64,000 nt of DNA from Ramazzottius varieornatus (Eukaryota; Tardigrada; Eutardigrada; Parachela; Ramazzottiidae): NCBI GenBank assembly GCA_001949185.1, contig BDGG01000003.1:921502-985501 (forward strand). Direction: 5' to 3'. Below are positions 1 through 10,078 of the stretch, piece after piece. Every line of letters starts with the position of its first letter. Position 1 is the stretch's first letter. The translations under genes were made by a program, and so were the position numbers. The notes beneath the pieces were generated by a model that saw only the letters and a program-made list of their open reading frames with translations, made no database searches and had not been told where the DNA came from.

Positions 1-160
1 GCTATCGCGCAGCACGTCATCGTACACGTGAAGTACACCTCGGTCCGGTTTCACGGCCTACACAACTCCGTGCGGGGGTGCACCGTCACTTACGTGTACG
101 TTCTGCTCGATAGCATCGAACATTTACAGTATGAAAGAATGTAGCTTTTCATGTCCGCTA
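1..160 (+). pseudogene. Left-edge scrap of a third GPCR-locus copy (empty-site paralogue)
   Basis: This edge segment aligns by eye with two separated pieces of the GPCR pseudogene locus, about 1405-1446 and 1917-2025. Both share the run GCGCAG.ACGTCATC and then CGGTCCGGTTTCA/AGGTCCGGTTTCA. In this copy the two halves are joined directly at a TA (bases 33-34) with no inserted DNA. No open reading frame is preserved, so it is probably intron or degenerate ICL3 region of a paralogue extending left of the window. Its value is as the unoccupied target site of the MITE at 1447-1916. Confidence 0.6.
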
Positions 161-1000
161 CAATATGAGCCTTCCCCGTAAATATTGATATTCTTTGTTC
201 ACCGTAGATCTATGCAGTTAAAGAAGAATCTTGTGCTTCTTCGTTCCGTTAAGAATCTCAAATATTTGAAGAGAAGACGTCTTTCGTTCTTTACTTTCAA
301 TTTTTTTACGAGTAGATGCTTAAATATTGAAAAATCAATGAACAAGCAAATGCTAAACATCGTCATTGCTGTATTTCGACGATGAAATCTTGCTAGCTAT
401 CCCTAATTACCGTTAGTCCCCAGTGGAAAATTCAAAAAGTTATCTGGGCTTTGCATACCGTCAGGTACAGCTTGCAACACCCCAGAGACGTAGAATGCCG
501 GAGCACGGGAGCAGTATCTGGCGCAGCAAAGTCACCTTCTCTGTCAATCGGCTGTTCCCCCAGATCTCCTTCCAAATCTCGCAACGTTTGGAAGATGATA
601 GGAATAAAAGAGAGCAGGGACGAGGACCATGATGAGCGAGGGAAGGTGAGGAAGGCGGACGGTAGCCTGAGCTGACGGGTGCAGTAAACTCAAGACGAAA
701 TTCTATCGTCTGGAAGTTAACAAGTCCAAAATTTTGTGCTTGCATCGGCCACTTACACACGGACGCACGGCATGCGCATGACCAATTATGCACCGGTTGA
801 GAAAAGCGCACTCTGGGTAAGTACCCGACGGAAGCTCAGTACTTTGCTAGGTACTATTTTCCCTTGGAAAACAGAAGAAGCTGGAGAGAGCCAGCAAGTA
901 CGCTACTGCTCTATCCACAGCTTCCTTCCTGTAGACCACACCCTTCTGTTCTGTGACGTCAAAGTTCGCCGGAAGACGCAAAACATCCGGAAAACATTGG
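161..1000. other. No supportable gene
   Basis: Overlapping short ORFs on both strands have no family motif. The 5' part of the adjacent GPCR gene (signal/TM1-TM2) was looked for here and not found. Confidence 0.5.
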
Positions 1001-1008
1001 AAGACACG

Positions 1009-2235
1009 TCTGTTCATTGGCTGGCTAGCTATTCGACCTCGGTACCCTACGTGATCGCGTACACCGAGTTCGTCGTCAGCTTCCAGCGCGCCTGGGCTTC
1101 GTTGCGTCCGAAATTCTTTCGCCAACACCACCATTTGAAAACAGCTGCCAGAGCTTCCATCGCGATATTGATTGGCTCAGTGATATTTCTGCTGCAGTGC
1201 GCAATCATCAGCTGCAAAATGTTTGAGGAAAGCGGGCAGCTGGCAAAAGAATGCGTTGGTTTGTCTTTCCGCTTACAGCCACGTCACCAAGGCTATTGTG
1301 CTCGCTGTGGCTTTCCCGGCTGTATCCATCGTGGTGATCTATCCTGTTTCATACAAAAAGCACTCCCGCTTTCGACAAGTGCATACTGATTTTATCACTG
1401 TAAATATCCCTGCATCCGCGCAGTACGTCATCAATCAAGTGGAGTAAACGCACGGCGGGTAATTATGGGACACTAAAAATTATGGGACAGGCCTTTTCGC
1501 TATGGCGGCACGGGCAGGTGGTTTTTACTTCAAGTAAAAACCAGCACTGAAGGCTGCTTTGCTGTACGTACGTGCTGAATAGCAAAAAGCAAGTCCTTCC
1601 TTGCTTTTTCAGTGTACGGTCGAGGTCGACTGGTTTTGAAGGACTGGGACCTTATGGAAATAACGGTTACAGAGACGATTAAAGCTCGAGAGCGTCTCTG
1701 GAAGAAAGCAAATGAACTGTCGGCAGCCTCGAAGCACAAAAGTCAAACAGCTGATCGGCTGATGGGCACTGTCCATGATAATATTCTAAGGTTAACTTTC
1801 ACTGCGTTACGTCATATGCTCGATTTTTATTTCTGGTTTGCATTCAAGATGTAAATTTGCCGTCATTTCCTCCTGTCCCATAATTTTTGGTGTCTCATAA
1901 TTACCCGCCGTGCGTGTACAGCCCAGGTCCGGTTTCATGGATTGCGCAACTCCCTACGGGGTGCATTTCACGTAGGTGTATGTACTGCGAGGATGCAGCG
2001 AATATTCACAGTAATTGATATCGCACCAGTTCTCGATCAAGTAGTCCTACAGTAGAGAGGTCGCGAGCTCAAAGGTGGAACCACAGTTACCATGAAAATT
2101 TTCTGGTCTTGACCTGGATCGTGGTCTGTTTGATCATTTTCTGGACGCCTGTTTTGGGGTTCAAGACGTTGCGACAAATGCTTCTTATTCCTACTACTTG
2201 GAATCCGATTGGTGATCGAGAGCATCTACAGCACA
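1009..2235 (+). pseudogene. Orphan rhodopsin-like GPCR pseudogene split by a MITE
   Basis: Translated pieces match the GPCR at 4126-5136 in order. A TM3-TM4 stretch (YSTSVPYVIAYTEFVVSFQ, FQRAWASLRP, then IAILIGSVIFLLQ) and the ECL2 run ECVGLS lie at 1024-1275. A two-base deletion near 1280 shifts the frame into TM5 (TKAIVLAVAFPAVSIVVIYP, to about 1370). TM6 (FLVLTWIVVCLIIFWTP) appears at 2099-2150. The locus has a frameshift, lacks recognisable TM1-TM2 and TM7, and carries a 470-bp mobile element between TM5 and TM6. The DRY motif position reads QRAW, as in its neighbour (TRAW), so this is a divergent family. It cannot make a receptor as it stands. An alternative is that the MITE sits in an original intron, but the frameshift would still break the gene. 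Confidence 0.75.
1447..1916. mobile_element. 470-bp MITE with long terminal inverted repeats and TA duplication (family A, copy 1)
   Basis: The ends are inverted copies of each other over about 42 bases: the left end carries CGCACGGCGGGTAATTATG and the right end its complement CATAATTACCCGCCGTGCG, followed inward by a second shared block around ATTATGGGACAGG. The element is flanked by TA at 1445-1446 and 1917-1918. It has no transposase. TA duplications and terminal structure suit a Tc1/mariner-type non-autonomous element. The paralogous segment at 1-160 has a single TA and no insert, which fixes both boundaries. Related copies lie at 25218-25430 (one end) and 60027-60212. Confidence 0.85.
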
Positions 2236-4125
2236 CTGCACAGTAGTCCGGAAGCAGTACGCGGTAACCTCCAATGGTGCGCGGCAGCGGCAACATGCAG
2301 TACTACCGCCAAATGCTACATACCAGTTCCGGACCACGTAGACCAGATCCGCATCCTCGTAGTTTCCTACAAGGAAGAAACACGAACTCCCCAAATATCC
2401 CTACTCACCAGTTGTTCTTCCAAGGTGCTGCCCGGCGCCAGTCAGTATCTCGATCTAGAAGTGCCCGATTCCCTGAAATCCTATCTGAACGCAGACTTGG
2501 GACTCTGGAAGACGTCTGGACCTCAGTTGTCACAGGTACTTCCGGGATCTCGAAACCAACACAATCGATCGACCAATTAATTGCTGTCACGAGAAATCAC
2601 AGGGAAGAGTACAAGTTCATATCACGGTAAACGATGACTGTTTTGTCGATAATGTTCCAGAATTGTTTTTCGCGACTCTTTACGAGCGCCGTTTAGTCTT
2701 TGAGAACTGGCTACGTTTTTTAGAACTCCGTGCACTGCATAAGACCGATTTTCGAATGGACGAGGAGATGTGAACTACAGCCACACTCATGGGTCATCGT
2801 ACACCCATGGTTCTCATTGCCTGCTTGTATCTGCTGAATTTAATTTTTTAATTCAAAGACCACCAGGTTAATCACATTTTAGATTTCCGTATCACGTGAC
2901 AGGAGAGTTACTGGTTCAAACAGTCAACCAGTAAAAGTCGCTGATTTAGACAAGGAAATACCGACCATTTTCGACAGCCGCTCTCCCGTCACGTGACAGT
3001 TTCACGGCAAACCTAAATGGCCGAAACTTGGTATAAAGTCCTGTCTATCGACAGCACATAAACGGATGTTCGTCAAGATCGTCTTGCGGAATTTCTCCAC
3101 TTGAGTTTTACACGATACTTTTGCGGACAACTCAACCAGAGAGTTTCTCTTTTACGGAACTGTGTGAGGAAGTAGACCGGGGACCAGTGTTGCAATGCTT
3201 CACGAGCGCGCCGTGGCATGTGATTGACACACGTGAAATTCAGCCCCGGTCCAGACATGCTACCCCAGCAAGCCCTGTCGGGAATTCAGCACATGCAGGA
3301 CGATACCACGCGGCATGTCGATGCAGGATAGATTTGCATTCGCCCCCAAGAGGAAAAAAGCAAGTCTCCGAAATACCACAGTTCACCCATCCTACTGTAG
3401 TCCAGTCATTTGTTGCCGAAGCTGTTGTATGGAATTCGGGATTATGTCACAAAAACCGGATTTCTAAAAAATCAGTATCTAATTATGGAACGCTTGTAGG
3501 TCATAACCCCGGCGCAAGAAGACCAATGAGTAGTAGCCCTTTATTCGTAGCTCTTGATGCATTGTGTTGGGTCTGGCGGGTTCAAACAATGCTTTCATGT
3601 TCTCGTGACTGTACCTTTGACAGGTGGGTAGAAGTTTGAAGAAGAACCGATGAATGGCCGGGCAAGCTCGATGAGCTGATGTATTGGCTAGTACTAAACT
3701 ACATAGCTTTAGAACTGGATGAAGGCTATTGATGTTGTTTGCGTCAGACCGTATTTGATTTCAGGCTGTGCCTTGCTTGATCGGAAGTCCATACAAAGAA
3801 CGTCGCGCACTTATGCGGTCAAATTACGGAAAGGTTCATATATCAATCGGAGCTCGTCCCGACAGATTATGGGCTGAGGGGGATTTGCTGTTGCAGCAAA
3901 CCAGGAGGGGAACCATAAATTGTTTTCCACAAGCCAGGATCCGTCCCGGCTTTGAAGACTTTGCGGTCGTAACATTAATTTGAAAAGCAAAGGAGGGAAA
4001 CCCAGGATTTGATCAAGCTCGTTTTCTGAAACGTTTTTTAGGTCTGCGCGATCCGTTAGTTTTACCGTGGCGTCTAGAAAGCTTTATGTTCGTGATACTT
4101 TCGGTTTCGGCGGTTGAATTGGATA
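2236..4125. other. Gene-free stretch between GPCR copies
   Basis: No ORF here resembles a known protein. A pair of inverted TCACGTGACAGGAGAG-like blocks at about 2893 and 2985 brackets roughly 100 bases and may be a very small TIR element. A TATAAAG at 3031 followed by no convincing ORF looks like a fortuitous promoter match. Confidence 0.4.
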
Positions 4126-5136
4126 ATGAACGAATCAGGCATCTTTTCCATGGTTTTGAACGGGACTGTTCAAGAAGATATGACGGTAACCAATTCATCC
4201 ACCATAAGTACAGTCTGCTGGCTACTTGCCATCGTTATGTTGATCGGCCTTTCGACACTGTGGTGTGCTCTACTTACTAACGTGGAGCTTCGAACCCCGT
4301 TTCTGTGTTACGTACTGAACATCCTCGCCGGAGAGCTAGTTTTGTTTGTGTATGTCATTTTACTGGCTGTAGACGTCGGCCACGGAGCACAATCAGTTGG
4401 AAGAATCTTTTGTCCCTATGTCGATGTCCTTTTCGACTGGGGAACTTCCGTCATTGTTTACAGTGAACTGACCATCAGTATCACTCGAGCATGGGCCTTG
4501 TTCTTTCCGATACACTTTCGCGGACACCACAGTAAGGTCGTGGCCAAACGTGTTTGCTGTGCCATATGGATGGGGACTGCAGTTTTCTTGTTGCCTTATG
4601 GAGTTATCAGCCACGTCCACGTACGTCACCAGACAAAGTAAGTCATGATTAGAAACTGTGTGGGCTTGTCACCACTATTACAGCTCAACTATACCAAAGC
4701 TATCGTGTTGGTTCTTGTCATACCTCCGATCGCCATTGTCTTGATGTATCCACCACTTTACAGAAAATATTCCAGCCTACACAAGGTACATACTGAGCTG
4801 AACGCCAGGTACCGTGTGCGCTCACTGTCAACCGACCCTAGTGTGCAGCTTTCGGGTACACAACGGTTGAGCCGCAATGAGCACGAAGGTTTCCTCATTC
4901 TGACCTGGATTGTCGTTTGTGTGGTTCTGTTCTGGACACCAGCTATAGTTTTCCAAATACTGCGGCAAATCCTACGGATGCCTGCCGCACAAGCTCTAAC
5001 GGAAGCACGATGGGTTTTGCTCTGGTCGTTGTTGCATGTATGCGTGGAGCCGTACATGTTCATATGGACCATTCGGCCTCTTCGAGAAAAATTTGGAAAC
5101 TTGTTCCGGCGCTGTGGCTCCAGTGGTTGTCACTGA
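4126..5136 (+). pseudogene. Orphan rhodopsin-like GPCR with one in-frame TAA stop
   Basis: From ATG 4126 a seven-helix receptor reads in a single frame apart from one TAA at 4639-4641. The N-terminus carries three N-glycosylation sequons (NES, NGT, NSS). TM1 (VCWLLAIVMLIGLSTLWC), TM2 (NILAGELVLFVYVILLAV), a TM3 cysteine (IFCPYVD), TM4, an ECL2 cysteine (NCVGLS), TM5, TM6 (LTWIVVCVVLFWTP) and TM7 (LLHVCVEPYMFIW) follow. DRY is replaced by TRA and NPxxY by VEPYMF, so it belongs to a divergent orphan family. The stop lies between TM4 and ECL2. I could not build an intron that removes it and keeps frame. A second frame downstream (5110-5312) may preserve an original longer cytoplasmic tail. Either a young pseudogene or a sequence error. 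Confidence 0.75.
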
Positions 5137-5312
5137 TTGATGAAAATGACACGTCCTACCATACAGCTGAGGATTACGGTCATGTAGCCATTGCAAACGA
5201 TCTCCCATCGCCCAAACGGCACTCGATCGACGCTGTTTTCCGGAAAGGAACACAAAGAGCGTATTGTCTGTCTCCGGTAGTCTCGGTACGTCACAGCCGA
5301 CAGTTCTGTTAG

Positions 5313-6794
5313 GCGGTGTACGAAGCAAGCAGAAGGTGATTTACCTCCGTCAGCTTACGACATTGTTTCGAACAAAACTTAACGATAAGCTGACTGCTCT
5401 TGTAGAGCGACATTCAGGCGTCTAACGAATCATTGTGTGAGCTTGTTTGAGTCCGACGACCTACAGCTTTGCCACTGCGGGCGCACATCGCATCGTTACC
5501 GTTGTGCCGTCGTGGAAATCGCTCGATGACGTAGGGAGATCGCCGGGGAGAACACAGTAGATCTTGGGTTATGGTAACCGTATTCTGTTTTATTTCTACT
5601 TTGTAAGACACTCCGTACAAACTGAATTGACCCGGGTGCTCGTTGGTATCGTACCCTAAACTTTAGCACGCTGTAAGTCTGATCCATTCCATAAACTTAC
5701 GTTTTTTTTCGTAGACGCGAAATGATTGGCTCACAAAAATTCCGCACGCTTCACGTCAGAGGACGCATAAATGGTGACGAAGCGAACGAGGAACCAAGGT
5801 GGCCAACCTGCCCGTGTGTACAACTAGAAAGCCTTGCTTGTGCTACGGCCAGTTGAGGCTAGTCTGGGAGGTTGATTGCACGAACGGTTAAAATGGCCTT
5901 AGCTTTATGGGGAACTTCACACAAGCTTTGCCAGAACAAGGAAAAACAAGGTTTTGGTTGGTCAGATGCGTGCACGTCTCCGCCCAGCGATTGTAAGGTG
6001 GTGCGTGACAACCGTAGCAACTTACACCGAGACGCGACAAGTACATACATACATACACTGCCTGAAGCTGTAAAGTGGTGCGTGACGATCGTGCTAACTC
6101 ACAGTGAGACGCGACAAGCACATGTACACACCGCCTGGCATGAGTGATCTTGACGCAGTCATTGGCACATTAGCTGAACAGGTGATGGTTTCATGCTCAA
6201 TCAAAACGTTCAATCACGCATCCAATAAAGCGTGGCGTCATCAGTTTTGATGGGCGTGTCAGTGTATTTCCTCATCCTCCAATCAGCTTTGAAATGGTGT
6301 TTCCGCTGATCTGATATTACCGTGTTACCCAGCTGTAAGACTGGTCTCAACTGGCCCTGCTTGTGCTGTTGCAAGCTTATGCTGTTTCATTTTTAAGTTG
6401 TGCTTTCTTTCCCACACGATTTCCTACCTGAAGGTTTTACTGTCGGTGTCAGTGTCGTCTGCCCCGTATGCCACCCCGGTGAAACCATGCATGCATAGTT
6501 CGTAGTGTAGCTGAAGTCAAGCGAGGGGAGTGGTTTCCCTCTTGTTCCCCAAAGTTTTCACCGTTCTTCCCCGAAATATCAAACGATCTAATTGTCCAAA
6601 GATGTCACTGATTGATTGATATTCCGTGGAAAATGGTGGCAGCCAATGAGAGAAAAGTGAAATCCAATTTCCGTCCCTGCATTCCATCAACCTTCCTATT
6701 TAAACTAAGTGCCTTCCTGCTGGAAGAGTTTAACTTAGTGAACTTTTTCAACCGCTCGAATTGTTTCAACGAATAAAAGAAGTCAGCAAGGGGA
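5313..6794. other. Intergenic region with a tandem duplication
   Basis: No supportable gene. It contains the duplicated unit described at 5991-6141. TATTTAAA at about 6698 lies upstream of the doubtful ORF at 6795. Confidence 0.4.
5991..6141 (+). repeat. Two diverged tandem copies of a ~75-bp unit
   Basis: Unit 1 (about 5991-6067) and unit 2 (about 6068-6141) share GTGGTGCGTGACRA and GAGACGCGACAAG at matching offsets. Unit 1 also carries a short TACA microsatellite (TACATACATACATACA) at its end. Confidence 0.7.
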
Positions 6795-7015
6795 TGCGAG
6801 AAAACCCTTCCATTTCTGATGAAATGTCAGTTGAAAAACCTTGTTGCGCTGTGCGCGTCCACGCAACGAATGCGCCTCGAAGATTCACTTGCTTCACGGG
6901 TAACGCCGCTACCTTCGGACCGAACGGCTCAACATCTCTACCTTCGGATGAACATTTCCACCTGATCGCAGAGGCTGCTGAAAGAGTCCTCAGGTTTCTC
7001 TCGAAACATGCATAA
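6795..7015 (+). CDS. Possible small protein, unrecognised
   Basis: A 73-residue ORF from ATG 6795 (MRENPSISDEMSVEKPCC..) ends with a helical stretch HLIAEAAERVLRFLSKHA. A TATTTAAA lies roughly 95 bases upstream, which is the main reason to list it. There is no signal peptide, no known motif and no splice support. It may be chance. Confidence 0.25.
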
Positions 7016-7941
7016 GAGTCAGATACAATGACGAAGGCTCGAGCCCTCGATCTCTCTTCATCGATACCAGTTCCGATCGTTTCGATGAGGGACGGCATGT
7101 TCGATGCTTTTCCTTTTATAAATGATTACCGTGCTCGAAAATGCAGCCGTAGGAAATCTAATGTTCAAATGTGCAGCGACCGAACATTGATAATCTGAGT
7201 GGTTACCAGCTTTCAGGACTGTACAGATCATTACCACATTCAGAACACCGAACTCACGCTTGCACCCAGATGGTTGCATGTACGGATACCATTCTGGCGA
7301 GCTTTGATATTAATAGTAAGTAAAACCAGCATGCATTCGAGTGGAAGCCAAAAGAAAATGGAAAGTGGGCAGACCACAAGGGCCAAAACCTGACGTTACA
7401 TTAAACCATTGCGATCAGATTCAAAATATCAGGTGATCGGAACAGTAAAACTGAGGAGGCAGAGAGCAAAATTTCCATTTTCTTTTGGCATCGTGCTCCG
7501 CCCTTTGCGCTTCTGTAACCAACGGCCTGCCAAGTGTCCAGTGTTTAATGGCATCCACTCATACAGTACAGTACAACGGGCTCAATGCCAATACGGTATG
7601 TTCTTTTCGGTCGCGTATGACTGATTATAAAAATTCAACTGTTCAACTTGCTATCGAGTAGTTCGTCGTCGGTGAAGAATCTTGGTAGAAATTCCTAATC
7701 TGATTTTGAGTGATGGAAGAAAGCAACGAACCGTAGTGGAAAAGAATCTGAGCAGACAGGAGTTTTTTGAGTTTTCTTGCAGGTTACATGAAGCATTAAG
7801 TTTTAAGAAATGATTACAAAGCTAGGTACAGCATTTACATGTAGGTTCAAACCAGGTGACAAGTTTTGTATACAGACAAAGAGTTTCCCAGTCAGGGTTT
7901 GTGGCCAGGCTTCGGCTTCAGAGCGCTCACTTGGCCGAAGC
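7016..7941. other. No gene seen
   Basis: Only short overlapping ORFs. This stretch lies immediately 3' of the minus-strand Gly-rich gene and would hold its 3' UTR and terminator, but I see no clear poly(A) signal. Confidence 0.4.
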
Positions 7942-10078
7942 CTACTTCAGAGCTAGCTTATATAAACTAGCACCGCCGCTGCCACCGCCGCTGCCCGCGC
8001 CGCTGCCCCCGCCACAACCGTTCTTGATGATATGACGGCAGAGCAAGATAATGTCGTCGTCCCCGCTATCTCCGTTCCCTCCACTTGTAAGAAGTCCGGC
8101 ACCGCTTCCCTCCATCTCGTCGTCGTCTGGGAGGATATCGACAATAGCACGGATCGCTATCTTCAGCCCAGCCAATTGCACGCATATGTCGGCACGGACA
8201 AGCGGATCGATGGTTACGCCTGCAGCGACCGAGACTGAACCCCCGGAGCAGCAAGTTCCATTGTCCATCGCCATGCACTTAAAGAGCGTCTTGGCGCATT
8301 TCTTGAAGAGATTTTTTTTTTCTTGGCATTTGCCGTCTCCGCCGTTGCTGCTGTTCCCCCCACCTCCGGCCCCACCGTTGCCGCAGCCCGGTGCTTTGCA
8401 GGACCCACCGCTGTTTCCACCGTTGCCGCCACCGTTGCCGCCACCGTTGCCGCCATCGTTGCCGCCACCGTTGCCGCCACCGTTACCGCCACCGTTGCTC
8501 CAACCTCTACCTCTATAGCCCCCTGGTCTGCCGTCTCCTTTACCATCACGGCCATTTCCGTCATCGTCTCGGTCACCACCATTGCCACGCCGTCCATCTG
8601 CGTTATCCCCTCCGGGACCATTCCTGCCACTGTTCCATCCGCGACCTCCATCTCGTTCATCATCTCTGTCACCACCGCCACGACCATATCCACCGCCATC
8701 CCTGTCCCTGCGACCGTAGCGTCCATCGTTCCTGCCATTTCTGCCTTGGTCTCGATCGTCGTCTCGATCTCGGTTTCGGTCTCGGTCTCGGTCTCGGTCT
8801 TTGTCCGTATTTCGACGGCCTCCACCGTATCCTCCAACACGTTCTCGTCCCCCTCTTCGATCTTCATCTCTGTCTCGTTTACCGGCGTCGCTGTCGTCTC
8901 TTCGGCCAGGTCCGCTGTCTCGGTCACCGTTCATCCCGCTTTCTCGCTCTCCTCCTCTGCGATCCCATCCATCTTCGTCGCGGCGGCCTGGTTTGTCGTT
9001 CCACTCCTGTCCTCTATCGCCGGATGAGCTGTTACGGCGGGAACCTCCATGCCTGCCATCTTTGCGTTCGGATGGACGGTTGTACATCGATGGATAGTAC
9101 ATCTGCGAATTCATTGGATCGTCAGCCTGGAGCCGCTTGCCTACGCCTATTACAAGAAACAAAGACATAAAAATTGGCACAAATAACGAAGAGTTCGCTC
9201 AAAGTTAAAAATAACTGCTGCCGTATAGCAGGCAGACATGCGACAACTCTAGATCAACACTTTCCCCACGATCGTTTCATGTTTGCAGAATACTACCGTC
9301 CTCTTTGTGTATACAGAAATTTCATTGGCTGGTACCGTGTTGCGGAGTCTGGTCCAACCGATAGGCAATTTTCGAAATTTCAAAATTTGGATAATTGGCA
9401 GGCCATGAACGCCAAATCTCAAAAGGGAGAACTGGTCGTCTTGATTTTCTTCTGACCGCACTGATGACTACAAAATTTATCCCAGGCTCGGCTTCGATAG
9501 ATAAGACTGTCCCCAGTGCTCCAGTTTTTTTCTAAGCGAATACCGTGCACGTGTCTCGCGCGAAGAGACGAAACACCAAATTTTACCAAAACCACCCGAA
9601 ACCGTGCTGGAGTCTTGCTGACCGCTGGTCATTAGTGTTGCTTTGGTGAGAAAACCGAGGTACATGCAAAAAAAAGACCCAGACCCGAAAGATCAAAAGC
9701 TAAAACTGGGAGGTGAATAAAACTGAGTGATTGTATACACAAAGAGGACGGTCGTATGCAGAGTGTTAAGTGAAGATCGGAAATAAGCATTAGAGAAGTT
9801 TTGGATTGAGCTGATGTTTTCAGCAGAAGAAAATCCACCCAGGGAAACTTACCCGGAGGTCTCATGACGGGAGCGGACATGTTGTTCGGGTATCCCCACG
9901 CGGAGCTGTTGCCGTAATATCCAGCAGCGTCGCGCTTGGTTCGCGGTAGTAGGGCATCTTTGTCCGTACCCGTATCCTCCTCCTCCTCGTCCCATGTTGT
10001 TTCCAGAGATTGTACCACAGAGAGGTACCCCAGGAACAGTCCCAGAAAGGAAAGGCCCGAGAGCCGGATGGTCCTCAT
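7942..10078 (-). CDS. Secreted Gly/Asp/Arg-rich protein, two exons, 476 aa
   Basis: Exon 1 is 10078-9853 and exon 2 is 9146-7942 (minus). The donor (G|GTAAG) and acceptor (TGTAATAG|GC) keep the frame, giving 476 residues. Residues 1-24 form a signal peptide (LSFLGLFLGYLSVVQS). An acidic linker leads to a furin-like site RTKR|DAAGYYG, suggesting a propeptide. The middle is intrinsically disordered, first RD/DR-rich (runs of DRDRDRNRDRD type), then short Gly-Asn repeats of NGGG type. The C-terminal ~150 residues contain clustered cysteines (CKAPGCG, KKCAKTLFKC, GTCCSGG) and a more ordered amphipathic stretch, ending in a Gly/Ser tail. I do not recognise the family. An extracellular matrix, cuticle or mucus component is plausible. 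Plus-strand long ORFs across the same DNA are low-complexity shadows. Confidence 0.7.

Noticed and set aside
4639-4641. A short intron hiding the GPCR stop
   Set aside because: GT donors just upstream paired with the nearby TTAG acceptor all break the frame or delete TM4.
8051-9170. Long plus-strand ORFs rich in Thr/Ala/Ile or His/Arg/Cys
   Set aside because: They are frame shadows of the repetitive minus-strand Gly/Arg/Asp exon.
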